Below, piece by piece: positions 26,588 to 35,496 of a stretch of 64,000 nt of DNA (positions within the stretch are counted from its first letter, which is position 1; each line of letters begins with the position of its first letter). The stretch is from Microcaldota archaeon. Lineage in GTDB: Archaea; Micrarchaeota; Micrarchaeia; Anstonellales; Anstonellaceae. The position numbers were made by a program, and so were the translations under genes. The notes beneath the pieces were generated by a model that was not told the origin of the DNA, ran no database searches, and saw nothing but the letters and a program-made list of their open reading frames with translations. The DNA lies in NCBI GenBank assembly GCA_026413765.1, contig JAOAKI010000001.1, forward strand, positions 70,325 to 134,324. Reading direction: 5' to 3'.

Positions 26588-29500
26588 ATGGTTTACATAA
26601 AGGCTTTGAAGTTCAGAGGGTTCAAGTCTTTCCGCCGCGCCGAGGCTTCTTTTCCAAAAGGGTTTGTCTGCCTTGCAGGTCCGAACGGAAGCGGCAAGAG
26701 CAACATTACTGATGGCATAAGGTTTGCGTTGGGGGAAAGCAGCCTGAAAGCCTTGAGGGCAAAGAGAGTTTCCGACTTGATCAATTCCTCTTGCAGTTTT
26801 GGAGAGGTTGTTCTCTATATAGATGGCGAAAAACAGTATGAAGTCAAAAGAGCAATCAAAGTGGACGGGAAAGACGTCAAGACGCTATACAAAATAAATG
26901 GTCGGCGCTCCACAAGGACGCTTGTGCTGGAAGAGCTTCGCCAATACGGTCTTGAAAGCGGCTCTCACAATATCATTGCGCAAGGGCAAGTTGAGCGCAT
27001 AGTTGAGATGTCCTCTAAGGAGAGGAGGCAAATCATTGACAACATCGCAGGCATTTCTGAATACGATGCAAAAAAAGAAGAAGCGCTTTCAGAGCTTGCG
27101 CGCGTTGACGCAAAAATAAATGAGGCGAACCTGGTCTTGGGTGAGCGGCAGATTGCGCTTTCTGAGCTGGAGCGCCAAAAAGCAGAAGCGCTTGCTTTCC
27201 TTGAGGCTCAGGAAAATTTCAAGAAAGCCAAAGCATCTCTCATTTCTTCAGAATATTCCAAGCTTAATCGCCAGCATTCCGAGATAGTCCAAAGATATTC
27301 CGAGCTTTCAAGCCAAGCAAGCGAGCTTGGGCACCAGGTTTCAGTCCTCTCCTCCAGGCTAGAAGAGCTGAATGGTCAAAAAAAGGCAATCGCAGAAAAG
27401 ATTGCTGCCTCCGCCTCGCGCGAAGCAACTATTCAAGACATCTCCCTTCTGAAAGAAAAAATAGGCTCACTTTCCGCAACTCATTCTGCACAGCAAAAAG
27501 ACCTCCAACGGCTGCAAGCTGAGCTGAAAGAAATCTCTGCTGAGATTAGCCAGGCAAGAAAGACGCAAGATGAAATAGCTGCTTCGATAAAAAAGCTGAA
27601 CGAAAGCTTATTGGGCATCAAGTCTATGCTAAGCCAAGCTGAATCGAAAGATTCCGGCAGCGAAAACAATGCCAAAAGAATCGCACAGCAAATTGAATCC
27701 TTGTCTTTGCAAATCATATCGCTTAAGGAGCAAAAAGCGGCTGCAGAGGCGGCAAAAGCAAGCGCAGAAAAAATATTGCGCATAAAGAGGCAGGAAAAAG
27801 AACGCATATCTGCCGCGCTAGGCTCATTTTCGGAGCACAAGCTCTCCGGAGAAGCTGAGCTTTACAAAAAAGAGATTTTGGCACTGCAGCAGAAGTTGGA
27901 CAGCCTTTTTGAGTCTGAAAGAGAGATCAACAGAAAGCTCCCCGAAGTTGAAAAGCAGCTTTTTGCGGCAAAAGACAAGGCTGCAAATTTGCGCGCTTCG
28001 ATTTCGCCTGCGCAAAGCGGGCTTGCCCTCAAAACGGTTGAGGAGCTGAAGCCGAAAATCAAAGGTATTTTTGGCCAAGTCTCCTCTCTCATTTCATGCG
28101 ACCAGAAGTTCATGCTTGCGCTTGAAGCAGCTGCTGGGCAGAGGTTGTCCTATGTAGTTGTGGACAATTCTTCCACTGCAATAAAGGTGATCGAAAAGCT
28201 CAAAGAGACTAAGGCAGGCAGGTGCACATTCATTCCTCTTGACATTCCGGTGCGCCAGCAGGATGATGCACCAAAAATGGCAGGCTTCCTTGGCAGACTC
28301 ATTGATTTTGTGAAGTACGACAGGCTATTTGAGCCTGCGATGAACTATGTTTTTGGGGACACGCTGCTTTTTGACAATGCGGAGAACGCAAAAAAAGGCG
28401 GCTATGGGAAATACAGAATGGTCACTTTGGATGGAGAGCTGTTTGAGAAGTCTGGGGCTATTACTGGCGGATTCTTGCGGACTTCGCTTCTCTCCAAAGC
28501 GGCGCTTGATAAGGCAGAAGCAGAAGCAGAGGAGCTCAAAAAGCAAAAGGATGACCTTTTTGCGCAGCTTTACAGCATAAGAGAAGAGATGAGCCTGCTA
28601 AGAAAGCAAAAGGCAGAGGCGGAAGTCAAGCTGAAAGGAATAGAACTCGAGCTTAAATCTGCGCAAGAAAAGCAAGCAAGCAAAAAAGCTCTGTCTGATG
28701 CGCTTGCGCAAATCGATGCCGAAATTCAGTCTGCAGAAAAAGAGATAGCTAATGCATCCTCTTTAGTGCAGTCGTTAGAACAAAAGCTTACGCAAGCAAT
28801 CAGCCAGTTTGAGCTGCTCAAAAGGCAGCTGGACGAAGAAAACGAGAAGATCAAGAAATCAAATCTGGACGCAAACGTGCGGCTCCAGCAGCTGCATGCA
28901 GAGCGGTCAAGGCTCGAGGCGCAGCTCCAAGCCAAAAACGAAGAGCTGGAAAAGACGACATCTTCGCTTTCTCTTCTTGTTTCCAAGAAAGAAACAATCC
29001 AAGCCCAGCTTTCCGAATGCAAAAAGACCATCTCAGATCTGCAGGCCCAAATTGACGAAAACAGCAAACTCCTGAAAGAAAAAGAAGCAAAACTTTCTGA
29101 GCTGAGCGCAACCAACAGCAAGCTCATGTCAAAGCTTAAAGAAATTGAAGACCAAGCAGCGGAAGTTGCTCAGCAGGCAGGCAAGCTGAAGGCGGAGCTT
29201 GACCGGTGCTCAAAAGAAATGATGGAGACGGAAATCCGCAGGCAAACAATAGAGACTCGCCTTGCTGACCTAAAAGCTTCGCTTGAAGAATTTTCTGGAA
29301 TTCAGATAATCGATGCGTCGAAGCAAGAGCTTGAGGAGCTGATGAAAAAAAGCGAGGCAATAATGAATTCTCTTTCTTCAGTGAACCTCAAAGCGCCACA
29401 GCAGTATGAGCAAAAGAAAGCAGAGATAGACGAGATCAAGTCGAGAGTCGAGTCGTTAGACGCAGAAAAAAAGGCTGTCTTTCATATGATCGACGAGATA

Positions 29501-29989
29501 GAGGCAAAGAAGCGGTCGATATTTCTCTCTACTTTTTCTTCAATCAACAGCAACTTCAAAAAACTGTTTTCCTACATTTTCAAAGGCGAAGGGACTCTTC
29601 TTCTGGAAAACACCTCAAACCCATTCGAGTCAGGCCTATTCATCAAGGTCAAGGAAGGCGGGCACGAAAAATACCTCGATTCAATGTCTGGAGGTGAAAA
29701 ATCGCTGCTTGCGCTTCTTTTCATATTCTCCATCCAGATGTATAAGGCGGCCCCATTCTACATTCTTGATGAGGCGGATGCTGCTTTGGATAAAGAAAAT
29801 TCAAGGAAACTTGCCGAATTGTTGCGCCAGCTTTCCTCAACTACCCAATTTATCGTTGTTACGCACAATGACACGCTCCTTTCCTATGCCGATGTGGTGC
29901 TCGGAGTTACGCGAACCGATGAGGGCTCAAAAATCGTTGGCGTTCAGCTCACCTCTTCTGCATCAGTTGCTCACGCCAAAAAAGCCTAA
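26588..29989 (+). CDS. smc: Chromosome segregation protein SMC
   Basis: The 1133-residue protein has the SMC layout: N-terminal Walker A (GPNGSGKSNITD) with the R-loop region, two long coiled coils and a hinge at about 500-640 (LIDFVKYDRLF, NGAITGGF-type KSGAITGGF). The C-terminal head has signature SMSGGEKSLLALLF, Walker B FYILDEADAALD and a TH switch (VVTHND). It compacts and segregates the chromosome as a dimer with kleisin ScpA, which is not adjacent here. The ATG at 26588 (GGCAAGTCT before it) fits the family N-terminus VYIKALKFRGFKSF. Confidence 0.97.
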   Translation: MVYIKALKFRGFKSFRRAEASFPKGFVCLAGPNGSGKSNITDGIRFALGESSLKALRAKRVSDLINSSCSFGEVVLYIDGEKQYEVKRAIKVDGKDVKTLYKINGRRSTRTLVLEELRQYGLESGSHNIIAQGQVERIVEMSSKERRQIIDNIAGISEYDAKKEEALSELARVDAKINEANLVLGERQIALSELERQKAEALAFLEAQENFKKAKASLISSEYSKLNRQHSEIVQRYSELSSQASELGHQVSVLSSRLEELNGQKKAIAEKIAASASREATIQDISLLKEKIGSLSATHSAQQKDLQRLQAELKEISAEISQARKTQDEIAASIKKLNESLLGIKSMLSQAESKDSGSENNAKRIAQQIESLSLQIISLKEQKAAAEAAKASAEKILRIKRQEKERISAALGSFSEHKLSGEAELYKKEILALQQKLDSLFESEREINRKLPEVEKQLFAAKDKAANLRASISPAQSGLALKTVEELKPKIKGIFGQVSSLISCDQKFMLALEAAAGQRLSYVVVDNSSTAIKVIEKLKETKAGRCTFIPLDIPVRQQDDAPKMAGFLGRLIDFVKYDRLFEPAMNYVFGDTLLFDNAENAKKGGYGKYRMVTLDGELFEKSGAITGGFLRTSLLSKAALDKAEAEAEELKKQKDDLFAQLYSIREEMSLLRKQKAEAEVKLKGIELELKSAQEKQASKKALSDALAQIDAEIQSAEKEIANASSLVQSLEQKLTQAISQFELLKRQLDEENEKIKKSNLDANVRLQQLHAERSRLEAQLQAKNEELEKTTSSLSLLVSKKETIQAQLSECKKTISDLQAQIDENSKLLKEKEAKLSELSATNSKLMSKLKEIEDQAAEVAQQAGKLKAELDRCSKEMMETEIRRQTIETRLADLKASLEEFSGIQIIDASKQELEELMKKSEAIMNSLSSVNLKAPQQYEQKKAEIDEIKSRVESLDAEKKAVFHMIDEIEAKKRSIFLSTFSSINSNFKKLFSYIFKGEGTLLLENTSNPFESGLFIKVKEGGHEKYLDSMSGGEKSLLALLFIFSIQMYKAAPFYILDEADAALDKENSRKLAELLRQLSSTTQFIVVTHNDTLLSYADVVLGVTRTDEGSKIVGVQLTSSASVAHAKKA

Positions 29990-31080
29990 TTTGAAGTGCG
30001 ATTTCCGAATTGCATTATTTCATACGGCATGTAGCCGTCGCTGTAAATCCTGATCGTCCCATCAACATCGGTCCGCCACACCTTTATTTTTTTCATCAAA
30101 AGCCTTTCTATGGTGGTTGGGGAGGGCAATCCGCTCATTTCTTTCCCAACCGAAATTATCGCATGCTCAGGCGGATACCTCTCAACCAGCAGCGAAGGCA
30201 ACGGCCGCCCTTCGCCATGCTTGAAATATGTGATGACAGGGCACCCAAGCTCACTGTCTGCTCCCATCAGGATGCTTTCGATATCCTGCACAGTTGGGTG
30301 CAACAAAAGCATGCAGAAGTTGTTGAATGACAGCTTGAGCACGATCGCATCAACATCTGGGTTGCCTTTGAATCTTGTTGCTTGTGGATTGAGGACTTTG
30401 ATCTCCATGCCACTAACCACGATGCTGTCCCCTGCCTGCGGGCGCTTGATTGCAATGCCCATGTCCTTTGCTTTCTCAATAATTTCTGCATATCTGTCTT
30501 CTTCTGCTGTCAATGAGACCAAGTTTCTGCCTGGAGTAGCGTTATTTTCCCAAATCTCACCTACTTCTATTCTTTCCAATACTTCTGCAGCACCATTTAT
30601 CGCTTCTGGCGCATTCCTCGTTATGACCAAGACATTCAGGTTCTTAATTTGCATTTTCTCAAGAAAGCTCAATATTTTTTCAGCATTTCCCGCATCCACA
30701 AGCATGTAGAAGTTGCCTTTTATGACCAAAACAGCATCGCCTTCACCTGCGTCTATCACATAGATATTCAAAGGCGCGCCAGGCATGTCATAGATTCGGA
30801 ATTGGCCATCTGCTATTCTGTCTGAGATATTTCTTGGGATAAACGAAGCAAAAGGATCTGGCGGCAATTCGACAGGTCTGCTAGCAGCGGAAGTCTTATT
30901 CTTTTTCACAACTGTTTCGGCAACCGTCTGGTTTTCCTGTGAAGCATTTTCCTGCCTTGGTGGGGCTTGCTTTTCTACTTCTGCAGCAGGAGCCTCCTGG
31001 ACCGCTTTTTTTTGTTCCCAGGGCATGCTACATCCTAAAAGGATAATTAAGATTGCCAAAAGCACTAAAGCTGAGCGCAT
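29986..31080 (-). CDS. Lipoprotein with a degenerate ComEC-type MBL domain
   Basis: The 364-residue protein begins with a signal peptide and lipobox (LLGCSMP), then a Glu/Gln/Lys-rich spacer to about residue 75, and a ComEC-like metallo-beta-lactamase fold (IYVIDAGEGDAVLVIKGN, LVDAGN). The position of the metal motif, normally HxHxDH after a hydrophobic strand, reads VLVITRNAPEAINGA. The zinc ligands are lost and it is probably not a nuclease. It would sit on the outer membrane face. It overlaps the convergent smc gene by 4 bases. Confidence 0.75.
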   Translation of the reverse strand: MRSALVLLAILIILLGCSMPWEQKKAVQEAPAAEVEKQAPPRQENASQENQTVAETVVKKNKTSAASRPVELPPDPFASFIPRNISDRIADGQFRIYDMPGAPLNIYVIDAGEGDAVLVIKGNFYMLVDAGNAEKILSFLEKMQIKNLNVLVITRNAPEAINGAAEVLERIEVGEIWENNATPGRNLVSLTAEEDRYAEIIEKAKDMGIAIKRPQAGDSIVVSGMEIKVLNPQATRFKGNPDVDAIVLKLSFNNFCMLLLHPTVQDIESILMGADSELGCPVITYFKHGEGRPLPSLLVERYPPEHAIISVGKEMSGLPSPTTIERLLMKKIKVWRTDVDGTIRIYSDGYMPYEIMQFGNRTSN

Positions 31081-31115
31081 GTATAACTTTCTTCATGTTT
31101 CTTTTAATAACTTTT

Positions 31116-32468
31116 TCACAGAACCCCGAAATACCTTTTCTTTTCCCATTCGGTCACTTGCGCCTTATATTCATCCCAGTCTTTCTTTTGTATTTTCATC
31201 AAGTATTGCGTCACGTGCGGCCCCATTGCATCAACTAGAACGCTGTCGGCTGCGAACTCCTCGCTTGCCTGCGCAAGCGAGCCTGGCAAGGTGCCTATCC
31301 CAAGACTTTTCCTTTTTTCATCCTCGTAGCCGTATACTTTTTCTTCGACCGGAGCGGGCGGCTGCAATCTGCGTTTGATTCCGTCAAGCCCAGCCGCAAG
31401 CATTGCTGCAAATGCAAGATATGGGTTGCATGAAGGGTCTGGGAATCTGCATTCAATCCTTGCCCCCTTCTCCTTTCCTTTCAAATTCCTTGGTATTCGG
31501 ATAAGAGCAGATCGGTTTATCCTGCCCCAACAGATATAGACTGGCGCTTCATAGCCAGGGACAAGTCTTTTGTAAGAATTAATCGTTGGGTTGGTTATCG
31601 CAGTCAGTGCCCTTGCATGCTCGATTATTCCGCCTATGAAGTTCATTGCTATTTTTGAAAGGCCATATTCGTTTGTCCCATCGAAGAATGCGTTTTCACC
31701 GCCCTTCCATAAAGACTGATGCACATGCATGCCCGAGCCATTTATCCCATAGACAGGCTTTGGCATGAATGATGCAAAGAGGCCATATTTTTTTGCCAAA
31801 CTCTTTACTGCGGTTTTGTATGTCATCACCGAGTCGGCAATTTCAAGTGCGCCGCCGTATTTGAATCCTATTTCATGCTGGCCCTGCGCTACTTCATGGT
31901 GGGACCTTTCAATTATCATCCCCATTTTTTCCAACGCAGGCACAATCTCTTGCTTCAATGCGAATGCCTCGTCTCTTGTGGCCAAATCAAAATAGCCCGC
32001 ATTGTCATGCACTTGCATCATTTGAGGGTCATTCTGTCCGTTTGAGCTTTTGAAAAGGAAGAATTCCAGCTCTGGCCCAACTTTGTATTCAAACCCCATC
32101 TGGGCAGCAATGCCAAGCTGCCTTTTGAGGACTCTCCTTGGATCCCCTTCGAAAGGGGTTTTTTCGTCAAGATAAACATCGCAGATCATCCGCGCAGTTT
32201 TGTTTGGGCCCCAAGGGATTATTGCCCATGTTTTAGCGTCTGGGACAAGAAACATGTCGGATTCAGCAATCCTTGCGAACCCTTCGATTGACGAGCCATC
32301 GAACCATATCCCCTCTTTAAGCACATCTTCAAGCCGATTTACAGTTATCTCGCACATCTTTGGTGTCCCCAAGATGTCCACAAACTCCAAATCCACGAAT
32401 TTGACCTCATTTTTTTTCGCATCAGAAAGGATTCGGTCTATCTCTTCTTTTTTTATGTCTGATAACAT
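31116..32468 (-). CDS. glnA: Glutamine synthetase (type I)
   Basis: The 450-residue enzyme makes glutamine from glutamate, ammonia and ATP. It shows DGSSIEGF, FFLFKSSNGQ..., GSGMHVHQSL and NPTINSYKRLVPGYEAPVYICWG, with EFRFPDPSCNPYLAFAAML-type C-terminal motif (ECRFPDPSCN). The ATG at 32468 fits the family start; an upstream TTG-style start would only add an odd leader. It is divergent from an Lrp regulator with palindromes between, suggesting nitrogen or amino-acid control. Confidence 0.96.
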   Translation of the reverse strand: MLSDIKKEEIDRILSDAKKNEVKFVDLEFVDILGTPKMCEITVNRLEDVLKEGIWFDGSSIEGFARIAESDMFLVPDAKTWAIIPWGPNKTARMICDVYLDEKTPFEGDPRRVLKRQLGIAAQMGFEYKVGPELEFFLFKSSNGQNDPQMMQVHDNAGYFDLATRDEAFALKQEIVPALEKMGMIIERSHHEVAQGQHEIGFKYGGALEIADSVMTYKTAVKSLAKKYGLFASFMPKPVYGINGSGMHVHQSLWKGGENAFFDGTNEYGLSKIAMNFIGGIIEHARALTAITNPTINSYKRLVPGYEAPVYICWGRINRSALIRIPRNLKGKEKGARIECRFPDPSCNPYLAFAAMLAAGLDGIKRRLQPPAPVEEKVYGYEDEKRKSLGIGTLPGSLAQASEEFAADSVLVDAMGPHVTQYLMKIQKKDWDEYKAQVTEWEKKRYFGVL

Positions 32469-32494
32469 GTTTTCACCCTTGGCGCAAATAGCAG

Positions 32495-32552
32495 TATATG
32501 TCATATATATATTTTTTCAGAATTTTAATAGACAAAAATATGATATATTTTT
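32495..32552. promoter_or_regulatory. Two AT-rich palindromes between glnA and lrp
   Basis: TATATG-T-CATATA (32495-32507) and AAAAATAT-GAT-ATATTTTT (32534-32552) are perfect palindromes in the 141-base divergent gap. Lrp-family proteins often bind AT-rich palindromes, so these are candidate operators. TATA-like elements overlap both, and part of the symmetry may simply reflect AT richness. Confidence 0.5.
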
Positions 32553-32609
32553 TAAACTATTTATTCAAATATCTATTAATTTGTTCTCTCATATATAAAA
32601 GGTGTACAA

Positions 32610-33056
32610 ATGTTGGACAAAATCGACATGGAAATCCTTTCCATCCTCAAGAAAAACTCTCGGCTTTCTTACCGCCAAATAGCAAAGCAATTGCACCTTC
32701 ATCCGACAACAGTCATAATGCGGGTGTCCAAACTGGAGCGCTTGGGCATCATCAGAGGATATGGGGCATATCTTGACCTATCCAAGCTTGGCTATGAGTT
32801 TATGGGGGTGGTCCAGGTCAAAATTGCAAAAGGCAAGCTTGTGGAAACCCAGGAGAAAATAGCCAAGATGCAAGGGGTTGTCGCAGTCTACGACGTGACA
32901 GGCGAATACGACAGCGTAGTTTTAATTGCTGCAAAGACGAGGGAGTCGTTCTCGCGTCTGATCAAGTCATTCTTGCACCTGCCTTTTGTTGAGCATACAA
33001 ATACGCAGGTAATCCTTACAGTGGTAAAGCCAAGCTGGGCTTTTGAGCCAGTCTAA
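32610..33056 (+). CDS. Lrp/AsnC-family transcriptional regulator
   Basis: The 148-residue protein has an N-terminal HTH (about 1-50, MLDKIDMEILSILKKNSRLSYRQIAKQL) and a C-terminal RAM ligand-binding domain (about 60-145, with GVVAVYDVTGEYDSVVLIA). Lrp proteins sense amino acids and work as dimers or octamers. Its divergent partner is glutamine synthetase, making glnA a likely target. It overlaps the convergent translin-like gene by 4 bases. Confidence 0.93.
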   Translation: MLDKIDMEILSILKKNSRLSYRQIAKQLHLHPTTVIMRVSKLERLGIIRGYGAYLDLSKLGYEFMGVVQVKIAKGKLVETQEKIAKMQGVVAVYDVTGEYDSVVLIAAKTRESFSRLIKSFLHLPFVEHTNTQVILTVVKPSWAFEPV

Positions 33057-33649
33057 TCAGGTGAGCTTCTTTTTCTCAGCTGCATTTTAGCCATAACAAG
33101 CTCGCTTCTTGCCTGCTCTGTCTGCAGCCGCACGACGTCCTGCTTCTTTTTGAAATTTGGCAAAAGCGAATTGGAGAAGCGGACAGTCTGCAGCTGCTCG
33201 TGTATCTCGCTCATCAGAGAAAAATAGCGTTCAGCTTCTGGCAGATTTCCTGCTTTGAGCATCTCAAGCATTTGCCGCCGCAGCTCCCCCACTAAGTCGC
33301 AAAGGCCAAGCAGATAAGGCTCAAACGGCATGTCAAGCTCGCGCCAGCCAGGCAAAGGGTTGTTTTCCACTGCGGCAAGCAATAGTTTTGCCTCGGCTAT
33401 CTCCTGGTAAGGCTGCAAAAGCAGGTATTCGAATTTTTTTGTGTGGGAGAATTTTTTTACCATCTCCTCTGCCTTCTTTATCTCTGCCTTGGCCTTTTTT
33501 GCATCCAAAGCATGGAGAAGCCTTATTGCATTTGCGCAATGCCTGACAATCTGCCTCACAGATGCCAATATTTTGTCTTGCTCTTTTTCTTGCTTGCTTA
33601 GCTCCTCTACAATCAGGCGTATGCTTTCTGAAGGTTCCTTTCTTGCCAC
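33053..33649 (-). CDS. Translin-family RNA-binding protein
   Basis: The protein is 198 residues from the GTG at 33649. The ribosome binding site GAGGTGA itself contains an upstream in-frame GTG at 33658, so the later start is better placed. DMPFEPYLLGLCDLVGELRR and VRFSNSLLPNFKKKQDVVR are typical translin-family stretches, joined by helices. Archaeal translins form oligomeric barrels that bind single-stranded RNA or DNA. They are sometimes mislabelled as HAD-like, but no HAD motif is present. Confidence 0.88.
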   Translation of the reverse strand: MARKEPSESIRLIVEELSKQEKEQDKILASVRQIVRHCANAIRLLHALDAKKAKAEIKKAEEMVKKFSHTKKFEYLLLQPYQEIAEAKLLLAAVENNPLPGWRELDMPFEPYLLGLCDLVGELRRQMLEMLKAGNLPEAERYFSLMSEIHEQLQTVRFSNSLLPNFKKKQDVVRLQTEQARSELVMAKMQLRKRSSPD

Positions 33650-33713
33650 TATTTTCACCTCTAATATTGCAGATGAATAGAGGCTTTAAAAATATGGGCG
33701 CCGAACCAAATCT

Positions 33714-34397
33714 ATGGCCCAGACAGTTGTCCTTTCGCTTGGCGGCTCCCTTGTCAATCCAGGAAAGCCCGACAGAAAATATGTTCGCCGGCTTGTAGAG
33801 CTTTTGAAAGCCACCGATTACAAATTCGGAATCGTTGTTGGCGGTGGGAAACTTGCAAGGACGCTGGCAGAAGCAGTTCGCAAAAAGGGCGCAGGAGAGT
33901 TTGAGGCAGATGAGGCAGCAATATGGGCAACCAAAAAGAATGCAAAATTCGTAATCAGCGCGCTTGGACGCAGCCAGACGCACGCATCGCCCTGCGAGAG
34001 TTTCGCGCAAGCAAGGCAATATGCAAAAAAATACCGCTTTGTGGTGATGGGCGGAACAATCCCAGGAATTACCACCGATTCTGATGCTGCTCTTCTTGCA
34101 GAATGCCTGCATGCAAAAAGGCTGGTCAATCTTTCAAATGTTGATGGCATTTATTCTTCCAATCCTTATTTGGAGCCAAATGCAAAAAAATTCAAAAGAA
34201 TCTCTTACCAGAAGCTCATCAATCTTGCAGGCAGATATGATTTAAGAAAAGCAGGAACACATTTCATTTTCGACTTTCTTGCATGCAAGCTTATCGCAAG
34301 AAGCAAAATAGAAACGCACTTTGTGCATGGCAAAAACTTTTCAGACGTGCGGAATGCGATTGAAGGAAAGCCGCATGGCGGCACTGTTGTAAAGTAG
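33714..34397 (+). CDS. pyrH: UMP kinase (archaeal type)
   Basis: The 227-residue amino-acid-kinase-fold protein has SLGGSLVNPGK, VGGGKLARTLAEAVRKKG, VMGGTIPGITTDSDAALLAE and NLSNVDGIYSSNP. It phosphorylates UMP to UDP in pyrimidine nucleotide synthesis. The start ATG has no strong ribosome binding site. It diverges from the translin gene with 64 bases between, which contain AT-rich promoter-like sequence. Confidence 0.94.
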   Translation: MAQTVVLSLGGSLVNPGKPDRKYVRRLVELLKATDYKFGIVVGGGKLARTLAEAVRKKGAGEFEADEAAIWATKKNAKFVISALGRSQTHASPCESFAQARQYAKKYRFVVMGGTIPGITTDSDAALLAECLHAKRLVNLSNVDGIYSSNPYLEPNAKKFKRISYQKLINLAGRYDLRKAGTHFIFDFLACKLIARSKIETHFVHGKNFSDVRNAIEGKPHGGTVVK

Positions 34398-34417
34398 AAA
34401 ATCCGCAATCCAATCTC

Positions 34418-35434
34418 TTATTTTTCGAGGCTGATTTTCCTTACTGTTATCCCTGCCTCTTTGAGGAGCTTAAGTGGGGCTTCGCCGAGAGGATAGTCTG
34501 CATTATATATTACTTCGCTGATGCCAGCGTTTATTATCATCTTTGTGCAAATCAGGCACGGCGAGAATGTGCTGTAGAGGGTTGCGCCTTTTATTGAAAT
34601 CCCGTGATAGGCTGCCTGCACAATTGCATTCTCTTCTGCATGGGAGCAGACGCATTCCTCAAGCTTTGTTCCTGAGTCAGCAAATGAGCTGCACCTTGGG
34701 CAGCCTCCTTCGTTGCAATTCCTAATCCCTCTTGGCGTGCCATTATACCCTGTTGAAATTATTCGTTTGTCCTTCACAATCACCGCCGCAACGTGCCGCT
34801 TTAGGCAGTTGCTCCTGCTTGCCACAACTTTTGCTATATTCATGAAATAGACATCCCAGCTTGGCCTTTCAATCTTGAATTCGGCAGAAATTTCGCTCAG
34901 CATCGCGTCTATCGCATCATAAAGCTCCCGAAAACCAGAATCATTCGTTATTTTTTTTGTCGCAAGAGCAAATACTTCCGAGAGCCTTTGCCCAAACTCA
35001 TCTGAAGAATTCAGCTCAAGCTGGTCAATTATTTTGAAAGCCTCAAAGCTTTTTGGATCCCCTTCGCGCTTTCTTGCCTTCATTCTTTCGAAGCGATTTT
35101 CTGGCGAGGCAGTGACATAGACAAGCGTCATTCTACCTGTGGCAAGCAATGTTTTTGCTTCAGCAGGATTCCTTATCGAATCGATGACATAATTCCTGTC
35201 TGGCTGAAGCTTTGCAACAATCCTCTTGGCAAGCACATCTGCGCCAAACATCCTGCGCAGCTCGGTTCCTTTTGCGATCAGCGCCTCCCGAGTTATCTCT
35301 TTTCCTTCTTTTGCAAGTTCTTCCCTTATCACATCCGAAAGCGAATAATAGTAAAATCCTTTTTTCACAAGGTATTCTGCCACTGTGCCTTTGCCTGCGC
35401 AATTCTCACCAGTCAGTCCGATGATTATTGCCAT
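34418..35434 (-). CDS. Fused nucleotide kinase-like domain and dCMP/cytidine deaminase
   Basis: From ATG at 35434 (GGGGGTGCAAG ahead) the protein has 338 residues. Residues 1-190 form a P-loop kinase domain (LTGENCAGKGTVAEYL, DSIRNPAEAK) resembling AAA_18/dephospho-CoA kinase-like proteins. Residues 195-338 form a deoxycytidylate deaminase. The zinc site is CSHAEENAI (His265 and catalytic Glu) with PCLIC (Cys293, Cys296). A second structural cysteine cluster is CNEGGCPRC. It should deaminate dCMP to dUMP; what the kinase half phosphorylates or senses is unknown. Confidence 0.88.
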   Translation of the reverse strand: MAIIIGLTGENCAGKGTVAEYLVKKGFYYYSLSDVIREELAKEGKEITREALIAKGTELRRMFGADVLAKRIVAKLQPDRNYVIDSIRNPAEAKTLLATGRMTLVYVTASPENRFERMKARKREGDPKSFEAFKIIDQLELNSSDEFGQRLSEVFALATKKITNDSGFRELYDAIDAMLSEISAEFKIERPSWDVYFMNIAKVVASRSNCLKRHVAAVIVKDKRIISTGYNGTPRGIRNCNEGGCPRCSSFADSGTKLEECVCSHAEENAIVQAAYHGISIKGATLYSTFSPCLICTKMIINAGISEVIYNADYPLGEAPLKLLKEAGITVRKISLEK

Positions 35435-35496
35435 CTTGCACCCCCACTTTGAAGTGAAAAGGAACCAATAAAATACCAACGGGCTAACGCTTTGGC

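Noticed and set aside
33053-33649. HAD hydrolase annotation for the translin-like gene
   Set aside because: No DxDxT or other HAD motif; translin stretches are clear.
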